Assembly: GCF_921293095.1 (NCBI RefSeq)
Contig: NC_060254.1
Location: forward strand, 8,494,001 to 8,558,000
Length of the DNA: 64,000 nt
Reading direction: 5' to 3'
Source of the DNA: Ischnura elegans
Lineage: Eukaryota; Arthropoda; Insecta; Odonata; Coenagrionidae
The notes beneath the pieces were generated by a model. That model did not search any database and was not told where the DNA came from. It worked only from the letters and a program-made list of their open reading frames with translations. A program made the position numbers and the translations under genes. Positions 11,901 to 22,849 of the stretch are shown in pieces (position 1 is the stretch's first letter; each line of letters starts with the position of its first letter).

Positions 11901-14900
11901 ATTAGCCATGAATATGTCCATCTATGTATTTATAAATATGTTTCCATATAGCTGCAAATCGGGCCTAATCATTTATTTGCATAAAATAAATACATATATA
12001 TTTGAGCATGAATAAGATAATCACCGATGAGTGATTGAATTTAAATATCTAGCCTATTATGTACTCATGTGCATCTGTCACCATTGTAAGATTGTTAATA
12101 AGACATGATTAGTTATGTTCACTGGTAGGAGGGCAACAAGGAGGAAATGCAAAGAATAAATCTGGATGGAGTAGGAATGAGTAAAATAAAGTGGCCAGAA
12201 GAGGGAGACTTAAGGAATGGAAGCAGCTGGTTTATACACACTGGATCTGTAAATGGCAATGCAGGAGTCTGCAAAACACTCAAGAAGAGCACCATAATGG
12301 ATGAAAAAAGCTACAAGCTGGATAATGAAAGTATGATCGTGGTTCAGATCAAGACCAACCATTTGACACTGGTGGCTAATTAGTAACCATTAGCCTCTGA
12401 AAACATGGTTTTAATTAGGAACAGATTATTTAAAAATCTATACTACAGTATTATCAGTTAGATTATATTATTAGATATTGTAAGGAAACTATTTTTAAGC
12501 ATTCTTTGCCAAATGCCAACTCCATGGTGATAACTGAGATAACTTGGAGATAACATTATTTGATAATGACCATATTTGCCATGCACATATCTAACACCTA
12601 TGATGTAATAATAACGAGATAAGCCATCATTATTTTCCTGTTATACTTACTCACTTCATTAAATGTATATGACGGTACCACATGAAAACTGCAAAATCTT
12701 ATTTACACCCAAGGTTAAAAAAGTCATATGTGAATTTAAGTGTGAGTTAGGGTTGTGTGAATTTCATATCAAATGAACATTTTAATGGATATTGCCGGAA
12801 GATTTTCAATAAATGTAAGAAAAACATTCATTTACAAAACAAATGAAATCAACAATGTAATTGAAATAAAAATAAAGAGTATTAAAGAATTATTTTATAA
12901 ATTTAGTGAACTACTTACTGGCCTATTTGGGTCAGGCATGGTGTAGAATGGCCTGACAGCAAGGGGATATTTGTCCAGTATGTAGAAATCGGTGTCATAC
13001 TGAAAAATAATGGATAATATTAACACTGAAATTTGCTCCAAGATTAAAAATTGTAGAACAATGAAGAAACCCTGAGGAAGAGGAAAAGAGGTTCTCTCAA
13101 TAACATATTATCATATTTTTATTAGTCCCAGTATTGGCTACTGTTAGGAACCAATGTGGAGCCAAAGAACCATTGCTGATAATACATAATACTAAGTATC
13201 AGCCTCTTATATAACAGAATTATATAGAACCACTTATATAGAATTGGTAGCATGGTTGCAATGTTGAAGTTAACAGATAAAGTTTGATAACCCATTTAAT
13301 TTTCTGCTATTTAATGCCAATTCAGCAATTAAAAAAAGGCCAAATTTTACCACAAAGTAGCTCTGGCCTCTATGCTGAAAATAGTGTGCGTCAATGATAC
13401 ATAAGTATTTTCAATTCCTATGCAGTGATGTTCACAAATTAGAGCTTTTTTATTTTCAGAATACTAAATACCTGAGGTTTGCCTTGTAGTATGCAACCTA
13501 ACAGCTGACAAAATATCTTACAAAAATTCTATTGAAAAATTCCGGTCATAATGAGAATCAAGAAAAAAAAATATGTACTTCAACTTATGAGGATTACTGC
13601 TGATATCTGCCACTCAGGCATGGGAATAATAGTGAGTTTAGATGTCGTCTTACTTTTCAGCCAATGGAAAATGAGGGAGACAAGGGAGCTTTTGAACATC
13701 AAAGGGCCCATCAAGACAAGATGGTGAACACGGCCCCTTGGTCTATTGAAATCAGACCACCATGAAGGGAACCAAAAAATATGACTTTCAACGATAATAG
13801 CTATCTACCAGATTCACATTAAGCCATCAAGGGCAAATTGAAGGTCAAATGGTTTATTTGTATATATCTTGTGAAAAATTATAAAAATAATCATCATAAG
13901 ACAATTCATTGCATATATTTATGAATTTAATATTAATGATTAATATATTGGACTCAATCTCATGCAAGGCTTATAAATACTTGTCAAGAATATAACGATA
14001 CCGGACATTACAGTGAAACCTCTGCTCACAGACACCTCTGACTTCAGGACAGTATTCAATTCCCCGGCAGAAGGATAAGCATTCATTTAAGGGTAGAACC
14101 TCTAGTGCCTATATTCTAAGTGATGTAACTAGTAATATGGGAGGGTGACCCCCAAAGGCAACAGGAAATTTTTGAAAATTGAAATGCCTGGAAATACATT
14201 TCACATTAGTTTGGAACTTAAAATTTAACTTTAAGCAGGTGCATCTATTATATATCAAAACTAGACAGTAGTTTTAAATAATTTTTATTTCTCAGGGGCC
14301 TTGGGGAGGATTTATCACCCTCATCCACCCCATAGTTATGCCACTGCTATATGTACCCTCTCCCTTATGGACACAGACATTTTTTAAGCACAAGTTCTCT
14401 CTTTTACAGACACCATCACCATGGCTTTTCTGACCGATCTCTCAAAAAAGTACATTTTCTTAACATAAAAGAATTTCATGCTGCTGGCTTAAATTTCTAC
14501 ACTATAGTACTTGCTGGGCTATATTAAGCGTAAAGATGTGGTTTTCTATTGGTCAACTCTCGCTTACGGGCACATTTGAGGACTGTTAGCACCCACACAT
14601 GAGAGGTTTCACTGTATTTATAATCTTGGCAATTATTTAAATAATAATAAAAATGCTGTTCCTTCAATTTTAGGGGTAAAATTCTTTTTTAAACTTAATT
14701 AAAGAGTGCCAATGGTGGATTTTTCTCAGCGGTCGAATATAAAAATTAAAAACCCATCACTCGCAACAAAAAGCCGGTGTGTTCAAGCCTTGAGCTTCAA
14801 GGAAAAGCATCCCTGAAGGGGAGAGTTGGAAATTCTGATACACTGCCTCAAATTAAAGAGACTGCCTCCTCATCTCAATTTGTATGAGCAATTTCTGGTA

Positions 14901-17900
14901 TCAGTTCATCCCTAGACAACACCAACCTTAGCCTTGACTAGTCTTCCCAGAAGTTTTTCATCTGGAGTGCTCAAGTCGTCTTCTTCACCGAGTTCCACTC
15001 CCGCCTCCTTCAGAAGAGCCCTGGCTTCACTGAACTCCAAACGAAGGGGAGGGTCCAAGAAAACAAATGGCTCCACAGGGTATTGCTTGGCCACCGCTGC
15101 TATCTCATCAGCATATCTTAAAGAGTGAATTACTTGTGAGCAATACTCAATAAGACGCATCACTAAAATGGGGTTTTTCACTCAGATCCAAAATGGAAAT
15201 TCATTTTAAAAATTCAGTAGACAGAAGGGAAAGAAAAGTTATGACTGAAAAACAATCTTCCTCATTCAGCCATTTTCTCAAAAGTTTACAATTAAAAAGA
15301 AATCCAAAAAGATTCCGCACACTTTTAATGAGTTGCTGACCCTTTAGAGTAATAGTTCATAACTCATTCAAGGAGAATGTTTCATTGAGCAATTGCTCAA
15401 AAGAGCGTACACAAAAAATGAACCTCGTGCAATTGATACACAAAACCAGGGAATGGTAGAGAAGCAGTGACCCACTCAGCAGGACCAACTGTTTTGTGAA
15501 AGGGTTGACGTCAACTATTTATTAAGACAAACTGAAGGCAGGGAGAAGTGGGCCGTAGATTGAGCAATGGAAAAATTGCAATCTCTTCATTTTTTAAATC
15601 TATCACAAGCAACAATAAAAAAAATTGGCGATCGATCCATTCAGACCAAATGTTTGATGGCCAATATTGCCAGACAAAGGCTGATACTGCAGCGTAAGCC
15701 CCGAAATTTAGCGATTTCTAAAATGAGTGATAAACTATATAAGCTTCCATTCAACAATATATTCTTGGAAGGAAGTAAAACAGTTTAAAAAAAGTGATAA
15801 TTTTACAAGGAGCAGATGCCTAAAATACCAAATATAAAGTACAGGTGACCAGAAATGAAAATGAAATATACACATAGGCTTAGAGTTAGAAGTAAACTGA
15901 ACATTGCAGCCATAAATATTTTGACCGGAAAATATAATAAATGAACTCCCAGTATGGACAGTAAAAATAGTCTTAATTAAACGAGAGATAAATAAAAGTC
16001 ATCTGCAATGACCAGATAGCAATCATATATAAAGCTAAAATAAAAAGCTTAATAAATAAAGCTTTAAATATTTAGCTTATGTTGACAATGGTGCCAGACT
16101 TTACTGGGAGAAATTTCTTGATATTAGTGTAGGTAGCAGAATTAACTAAACTAGCAACTACTATTATACATGTCTAAATAAATCATGAAGAAATGCACAG
16201 TTACTTCAACTGCCAGCTTAATTCTGTCTTTACAATCCCTCACAGAAAAAAATAAACATCATTTCTTACTTTTCCTGCAATCCACGGAACATATCAGTGA
16301 AAGTCTGCCCAATGACATCCAAGACTTCATGATAATGATGCTTAAAGGCCATTTCCAAATCCAAGCCAACAAATTCAGTGAGATGGCGATGAGTGTTACT
16401 GTCCTCAGCACGAAAAACTGGAAGAATAACAGGAATTCATGCAATGTATTTACATATCCGAACACATCTGAGAGGTTATTCTGCATTTCTGAATAATCTA
16501 GTTTAGATTTGGATGACATCACGGATTTAACCAAACATGGGCAATATTGGAAGCTCAATGCGCGACCACTTATGGCTTGAGAGTAACAGCTCACATAAAG
16601 GGCTCACTTCACTTCCAGAGGAACTGGTCATTTCTTTTGAGATGTTGTTGTCACCTCAAGGGAGGAATGCCTCATTGAACAATACACAGATAAATCCAAA
16701 ATCTCTCCAAATGTGGTCATATTGATTCAGAAATACAGATTTCCACTGACAGTGAATTTCTAGATACATATTTGAGTCACAGACAAGCCAATAGTTATTT
16801 TCACAGTGAATTCATTTCTCATGCATTTCAGAAGATCAGAGATGTCACTAATTAGTGCAGTGACTTAATTACATGATCAATACACACAGTGATATCAACT
16901 CAATAAAATTTTTTTTACTGATATTTCTATTCTTCTTTAAAATATATACATAATCTGCACTATTCATACCTGCACCAACAGTAAACACACGGTCAAAGTC
17001 TGCTGCAATGGCCATTTGTTTGTACAGTTGAGGGCTTTGAGCTAGGTAGGCAGAGCCTTTGAAGTAAGAGACAGTGAACACATTGGCACCCCCTTCACTT
17101 GCAGCTGAAATGATTTTGGGGGTGTGGATTTCAACAAATCCCTAATTGAGGAAAAGAAAAAAATGTAGTGATTGAGAACTGCATATCCAATTACATACAT
17201 TTTGGAAATGAACTTGACATTTTGATATAATGCAAATGCAGCTGTCAATTTATCCACAACTTAGCAACACAAAGCAAATAACAATAATTTATAATTTAAA
17301 ATACATTCAAACAAATAAAACCCAGCCAAATAGGATATTCAACTAGCTAAAACTATAATGAATAATATTATACTTTTCCTCATTCATTCAAGTTATGAAA
17401 TTGAATGAATAAAATATTGGAAATTACACAGGTAACAGTACTTGTACAAGCAATAAAACTTTACCTTGTCAGTGAGGATGTCGCGGAAAAGGCGACAAAC
17501 ACCTGCTTCTAAGCGAAAGATAGCTTGGTTGGCAGGAGTCCTTAGGTCCAGTACTCGGTTATCCAGTCTTGTGTCTTGATTTACAGCAATATTCGGCCCT
17601 TCCACTTCCTATTAAAAATGTAAGCATCGAAAAATTGTCTCAAAATAATCTTTCCCAGGCCATCTCCAAACTGGCCAACAATCATGATGTTCACATCATT
17701 GGCAGATGTGTGATACAGTGGATGTTGGGGTACATTGTTTTGTCGCTATTTTGCAGAGTGAATGTTTCCTGGCAAATGCTTCCAACCAGCATCAAATTAC
17801 AGAAGTAATTTTTAGCAAGTTAATTAAATTACACCTTAAGTAACACCTTTAGCCTTCGGATTAAAAAATTTCATCAAAAATCAATAAAATTACAGTTTTG

Positions 17901-20900
17901 TTTTTTAGGCCAGCTAGACCAAATTATTAGGAAAAATTACATCAGCTTTGTCAAAATATTGGTCTTCGAATCTGGCTGTGGCAGCCACATGTACATTTTT
18001 TATTGAAGTCACGGAATGTGTCTGACAAGAGCATCATTGTTTGGAGTACGCAACACACCATACACATTCACCTGTTTCTCTTTATCCGAAGAAAATATCA
18101 CAGCCTTTTTCTAGTCGTTTAACCCTTTCACTGCTGTTCAATCTCCGAAAACCTACTCCTCACATGCGACAAAAAGGTTAAAATGGGTTTCGTGTGCCCA
18201 TGGAGCAGGCACTTCCAGGATGGGTGTGGTACACCCTCCGAAGGGTCGCTAATCCGCGACCCTATCCTAGACGAGCTCATCCACAGAGGACCGTCTCCTA
18301 GACCCTACCAGCCTACCTTCCGAAAAGTGACCGCTCTGACTGCAATTTAAAAATCAATCAATCAATCCGATCATAAAAATATAATTGTTTTCATCGCTCT
18401 TCTGCCAATCAAGCAATCAAGTATGTCCTTGAACCATATTTCTGCGATGAAAAATAACGATTTAGTTAACTTTGCTAAAAACGTGGCAGCTGACAACCGG
18501 AAAATGGCCATTTTAGCAAAGTTAACAAAATCGTTATTTTTCATCGCAGAAACACGGTTCGAAGACGTACTTGATTGCTTTATTGGCAGGAGTGCGATGA
18601 AAACAATCATTTTTTGATGATCGGATTGATTGATTGATTTTCAAATTGCAGTCAGAGCGGTCACTTTTCGGGAGGTAGGTCCCCTGCTGGTAGAGTCGAT
18701 GAGACGGTCCTGCGTGGCTGAGCTGGTCGAGGATTCCGGGTCCCAGATTAGCAAACTTTCGGAGTGCTTCGGCGAAAGTGCTGACCGCAAGGTAGGGAGG
18801 AAGAAAAAGTACGTCCACAGCAGTCTGCCGTGCGGACGTACTAGGTACGTTCACAGCAGTGAAAGGGTTAAATAGCCATGTTAATATTGTCAAAACAAGA
18901 TAATAAGATGGGGGAGTGAGTGAATATAATATTACTGGTAAACCAATTTTCACATTATGTTCAATAATACCATTATATGGTGAATTCCTTGTCTCTGATT
19001 TCTAAAATTCAATCTCTTAAAAGCCTAGCGTGGGGTCTCTTCTCCTTCACTTATCAACTGGGCCATCGCAGGGTGATCAGCTGTGAACGTAGTACATTCA
19101 GGCCAGTTTAAGACCTGTGACCACTCAACTCCAACGCCATATCTGGGCTCTAACTTCCTGACTGAATGTGAGCAAAACTTCTGGAGTCCCAACCGTGCTT
19201 CCTTCCAGCGAGTAAGAGCAAATCACCAATAAATTAGATACTTGTCCAACATCCCCATTGTTGTAATTAAGTGCATGAATTAAACAACTCAATTATTCAC
19301 CTCCTCGAGTCTTCTTCTTGTCCAAGAATTGTAGCCACAATGTTGTTCTAAACTGCTGCGATAAGAGTGTACTGGGTGCAAGATATGCATCGAGTGGGCG
19401 TTAGCATGTCCCATTTCCCTAACTTCATATTCTCTAATCCCATGAAGAGGCTATTCCCCTCCCTTTCTGACTTTCAAAATGGCAAGGGAAACTTTGGAAC
19501 ATAAACACCATAAAGAATAAATGGCCATGGCTCCCTATTCCCAGTGAAAAACCAATAAAGCAGTCCATAAAAGATGTACATATGAATAATAATTTCTTGC
19601 AGTAAGCATGCTGGAAATAAAAGGGTTGCCCAAGGCAACTAGGTTTAATTTACAACAAAACTCTACAGAGAGCACTAGAGAACCAGTAAATATATATTAA
19701 ACCAGCCAGTGGACATAACAGAACTGAATGAAAATATCATTGTGAAGCATTCCTACCTTTAGCAAATAATTTCTGAATGATTTTAGTTTTAAGGTTTTCG
19801 CAGCGATTAGATGCACTATTATAATTCATTTTCGGGAATACGTCTGCGTGCTATTAATATGAAGAAGTCTTCATGGAGAAGTTTGAAGCCGATGCTCTTT
19901 CATCAAGTGAATATCAACCGGTATGCTGGCTCCGATACGTTGATGACACTTTTGTTATTTGGCCACACGGGAAAGAGGCTCTTGAATATTTCCATGAACA
20001 CCTGAATAATATTCATGATAACATCAAGTTCACCAAAGAAATCGAAGAAGATGGCTCCTTACCGTTTCTTGATGTTCTAGTAAGGAAAAGGCAAGACGGA
20101 AGCTTGGGACATTCGGTCTTTAGGAAGAAGACCCACACAGATAGGTACTTAAACGCGGCATCACACCATCACCCGCGTCAGAAGTCCTGCGTTATCAAGA
20201 CCTTAAGACATAGAGCCCTTGCCGTTTCTGATGAAGATAGCGTAGAAAGTGAAATGGAACATCTTATTTCTATTTTAAAAGGAAACGGATATACTAATTC
20301 ATTCATTAGGAGAGCTTTAAGGGAAGTCAAGGCCCCGATGGAGAAAACAAAACCAAGTGCTTTTGCAGTTCTGCCTTACGTATCAGGAACAACGGACCGG
20401 ATTGCTCGCATCCTTGGAAAAGCCAACGTTGAAACCAGGTTTGGCACGTTGAGGAAGATCAGAGACCTACTTCCATCCGTCATTGATGCTGTTCCCCCAT
20501 TACAAATGGAAGGCATATATGAGATTCCGTGTTCATGTGGGTCTAGTTACATCGGACAGACCAAACGGAAGATAGTGACAAGGCTGAAAGAGCATGAAAG
20601 GGCGCTGAAGGCAAGGCAATGGGAAACTTCAGCTGTCGCCGATCATTTTATGTCGGGGCCAGGACACAAGATCCTCCTGGATGAGGCCAAAGCCATTGCA
20701 AGAAAATCTGCATATTATCCACGGCTTATTAGAGAGGCGATAGAAATTTCTAAAAGACCAATGAATTTTAACAGGGATGATGGGTATAATTTAAGCCATG
20801 TGTGGAAGAGATACTTTTCGAAAATTTAATTACAATATTCCACCTTTCATCTTCCTTTTTTTTTATATTAGATGTTTTAAAGAAGTTGGCTTTTATTTAA

Positions 20901-22390
20901 TTTTTATTTTTATTTACTTTTTTAAATACCTTAACAACAATGGACCTGTTTTTCCAACGGTATGATAGGTGTTTATATTTTCATTCTCCTGACGACGTTC
21001 CCAGTAAGTGGATCGAAACGTTGAGTTAAATATTAATAGCACGCAGACGTATTCCCGAAAATGAATTATAATAATTTCTGAATGATGTCTCTCATCTTCC
21101 AATAACAACTGAGCACTGCAAACCCTATTGTAAATCCTCACCCAATCGACCAAAGTTACTTACACCATCCTTTCTCTCTTTTTCATGTTTTTGGACTTAA
21201 AGAGTAACTCCAAAAGTTTAAGTAATAGTTTCTTAAAAATCCACACAATACTGGATTAGGATTGTATGAGCTTTTACTATTGTAAAAAATAATTAGTAGG
21301 CAGCCAGTTTAAAAAGAAAGTGAATCTTAATTAAGGAAGTTGAAAGACTTGATTGAAATTAAAAGGAGTTTTATTTTAATCAATGGTGAACATAAACCAC
21401 TACTTTCAGTTGAATTCCCCTTAAGTAATATTTCCCTCTATGCATGATAATTGAAATTTGCAACGGAAAATAAATGCATCTTACCTCTTCTGTCACAGGC
21501 CTCGAAGCATCTTCAATTTGGAGAGGAAGCTGGGGCTTCGCTGAACTGACAACCCATATCTGTTTCACTTGGAGCTCCACATCTTTCTGTGTGCACTTTT
21601 CGATCTTTGATGCCACCGTAGAAACATCAGCCTCGACATCTACAATGGACTCCTTCGATATACTGAAGATTCAGAAAACCAATTAGCTACAGTAAAATAA
21701 GGTCCAGGGAGGCAAAAACCTATGCATTAAGTGGATAACGTACTTGGAAGCGAATTTCACCATTGGTTTGCTGATTGCATCATTCACAGCAAGAATAGCC
21801 TGAACAGTGTACTGCTGCTGTCTTAAAAGTACGAAACACTGCTTTCCTGCAAGAGCAAGGAATAATTTCATAAAACCACATAAAAATTAGAGAGAGCTGC
21901 TGAAAAATCAGTCAGATATACTCCAACCTATGGCTCTACTCGTGTGAAGACGACCACGTATCCAAACTGTCTTTCCAGCTGATTCTGGATCCAAGTCCTT
22001 AACATGGGTATAATGCCGCTGAACGTGTTCCTTGCTTTGTATCATTGGCAGGTTACCATATTTTCCAGAGGAGTAGTCGTCAACAGGAGGTTGAGCTTCC
22101 GCCTAAGGCCAAAAAAACCGATATCATTTTCTCATCGGCCCCTATTCATGCCGAGCAATGGAAAACAACATTGGCTACTCACAACTTTTGATTTCTTCTC
22201 CTCTTTCCTAGAAGCTTTGGCCGAGTCTTTGGCTTCTTTCTTGAGCTGCTTCTTCGATTTCGCCTGCGCACTACGGAAAACAATGACATAATAAAGTATT
22301 CAGCAAACAACGAGCCCTTTACTATCAAGCTAATTTGGAAGACCATTACCCTTCCGCGGGGACTTCAGAGTTTTCTTTATCCTGGACCAT
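8960..22390 (-). CDS. DARS1: cytosolic aspartyl-tRNA synthetase (AspRS), 12 coding exons
   Basis: Exons, 5' to 3' on the minus strand: 22390-22350, 22270-22183, 22102-21928, 21846-21744, 21662-21485, 17608-17465, 17141-16970, 16417-16270, 15116-14927, 12999-12919, 10222-10111, 9123-8960. They total 1,596 nt, all phases agree, and they encode 531 residues (human about 501). The enzyme charges tRNA-Asp with aspartate in the cytosol and in animals belongs to the multi-synthetase complex. Residues 1-50 are lysine-rich, as in the eukaryotic tRNA-binding extension. An OB-fold anticodon domain follows ([15 protein letters not shown]). The class II core has motif 1 near [10 protein letters not shown] (244-253), motif 2 [11 protein letters not shown] (from 302) and motif 3 GGGIGLERV (498-506). 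The C-terminus [11 protein letters not shown] is nearly identical to the animal family. The chosen ATG gives [10 protein letters not shown]. Introns hold a PLE, a SINE, pogo- and piggyBac-type elements. COPZ1 diverges from the same promoter region. Confidence 0.97.
9879..10008. repeat. fold-back repeat in the last DARS1 intron
   Basis: The two halves (from GCAGTAGG at 9879 and ending CCTACTGC at 10008) are imperfect reverse complements. The inner arms are CGTTGTCATTTAGACGG and a matching copy ending ATGACAACG. The transcript could form a hairpin of about 55 bp per arm. It codes for nothing and has no clear target duplication. It is probably a small palindromic transposon derivative. Confidence 0.6.
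11146..11451 (-). mobile_element. tRNA-derived SINE with 12-bp target duplication
   Basis: On the minus strand a tRNA-like head has box A (TGGTGTGGTGGC) and box B (GGTTCAAATCC), followed by a body of about 230 bp and an ATACC-repeat tail at 11146-11160. The direct repeat cttcttagtgat lies at 11134-11145 and 11452-11463, so both ends are fixed exactly. It sits in a DARS1 intron in the same orientation as the gene. The intact 12-bp duplication suggests a young insertion. Confidence 0.9.
14011..14614. mobile_element. pogo/Tigger-type non-autonomous element, TA target
   Basis: The terminal inverted repeats are CAGTGAAACCTCTG and its counterpart AGAGGTTTCACTG, each next to a TA (14009-14010 and 14615-14616). 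The CAGT-AACCTC terminus and TA duplication are typical of pogo/Tigger elements. The 604-bp interior has no transposase. It lies in a DARS1 intron. Confidence 0.75.
18123..18867. mobile_element. fold-back element with TTAA target (piggyBac-type)
   Basis: TTAA flanks both ends (18119-18122 and 18868-18871). The termini are CCCTTTCACTGCTG and CAGCAGTGAAAGGG. The inner arms, with centre near 18490, are long near-perfect reverse complements, including the AATCAATCAATCAAT-type stretch and AAATAACGATTT. Open frames inside (for example 18534-18953) are a by-product of the palindrome. No transposase was seen. It lies in the largest DARS1 intron. Confidence 0.8.
19782..21069 (+). mobile_element. Penelope-like element, 5'-truncated, with 17-bp target duplication
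   Basis: An open frame at 19873-20829 (318 residues) starts with the end of the reverse transcriptase (YVDDTF at residues 22-27), followed by SLPFLDVLV. It continues to a GIY-YIG-type endonuclease with a cysteine pair ([15 protein letters not shown], then LKEHERA) and the PLE C-terminal signature [16 protein letters not shown]. Inverted terminal copies flank it: 19816-19862, and its reverse complement within about 21025-21069. The direct repeat aataatttctgaatgat at 19765-19781 and 21070-21086 marks the target site. Most of the reverse transcriptase is missing. It lies in a DARS1 intron, opposite to the gene. The intact frame and exact duplication suggest a recent arrival. Confidence 0.92.
20989..21019 (+). 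ncRNA. hammerhead-ribozyme-like core in the PLE end
   Basis: CTGACGA (20989-20995) is followed by a short hairpin (GTTCC against GGATC, with one mismatch) and GAAAC (21015-21019). Hammerhead ribozymes are known in the ends of Penelope-like elements. The core order matches that pattern, but there is one extra base before stem II, and stems I and III were not established. Cleavage activity is an inference. Confidence 0.45.
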
Positions 22391-22849
22391 TTCGACCGCT
22401 TCTTGCCAGATTTATTTCCAAGAGAAACGTTAAGGTAGCACTAGAGTATAACACAGAGGCACATGGGTCCAGCCGGTCAAGTCAAGTTATTTGCGAACGG
22501 ATGGCATTGAGGGGGTGGGGGAGGTTTCGCTGCCTGCTCTTCATTTGCTGCCAGCAAGCGGTAAAAACTGACGTACGAAAGCGCATGAATTTCTTCCACG
22601 TCTTGTGAATTTGTAAACAACGCCTGTGTGTCACTATTGGTAAATATCATGGGTGATTACTGTTTTGATTGTCCAAGTTATTAATCAGATAATGGAAGAG
22701 TATATTTTTCTTGATCTTTCGCGTTATCCTATTTTTTTACTCTGTACTAGGAGGTCACGGTTTTTCAGTTTACAATTGGAAGCCTTCTTGCCAATCATAC
22801 CGGATCGCTGGTAGTGTTTCGTTGGAAATTCAAAGACTAATTTTGAGAA
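22391..22849. promoter_or_regulatory. shared divergent promoter region of DARS1 and COPZ1
   Basis: Only 459 bp separate the DARS1 start codon (minus strand) from that of COPZ1 (plus strand). The interval must hold both 5' UTRs and both promoters. No TATA box at a fitting position was recognised. The short head-to-head arrangement suggests a bidirectional housekeeping promoter; co-regulation is inferred. Confidence 0.6.

Noticed and set aside
18534-18953. A 139-codon minus-strand frame
   Set aside because: It runs through one arm of a TTAA-flanked palindromic element and past its end; no transposase motif is present.
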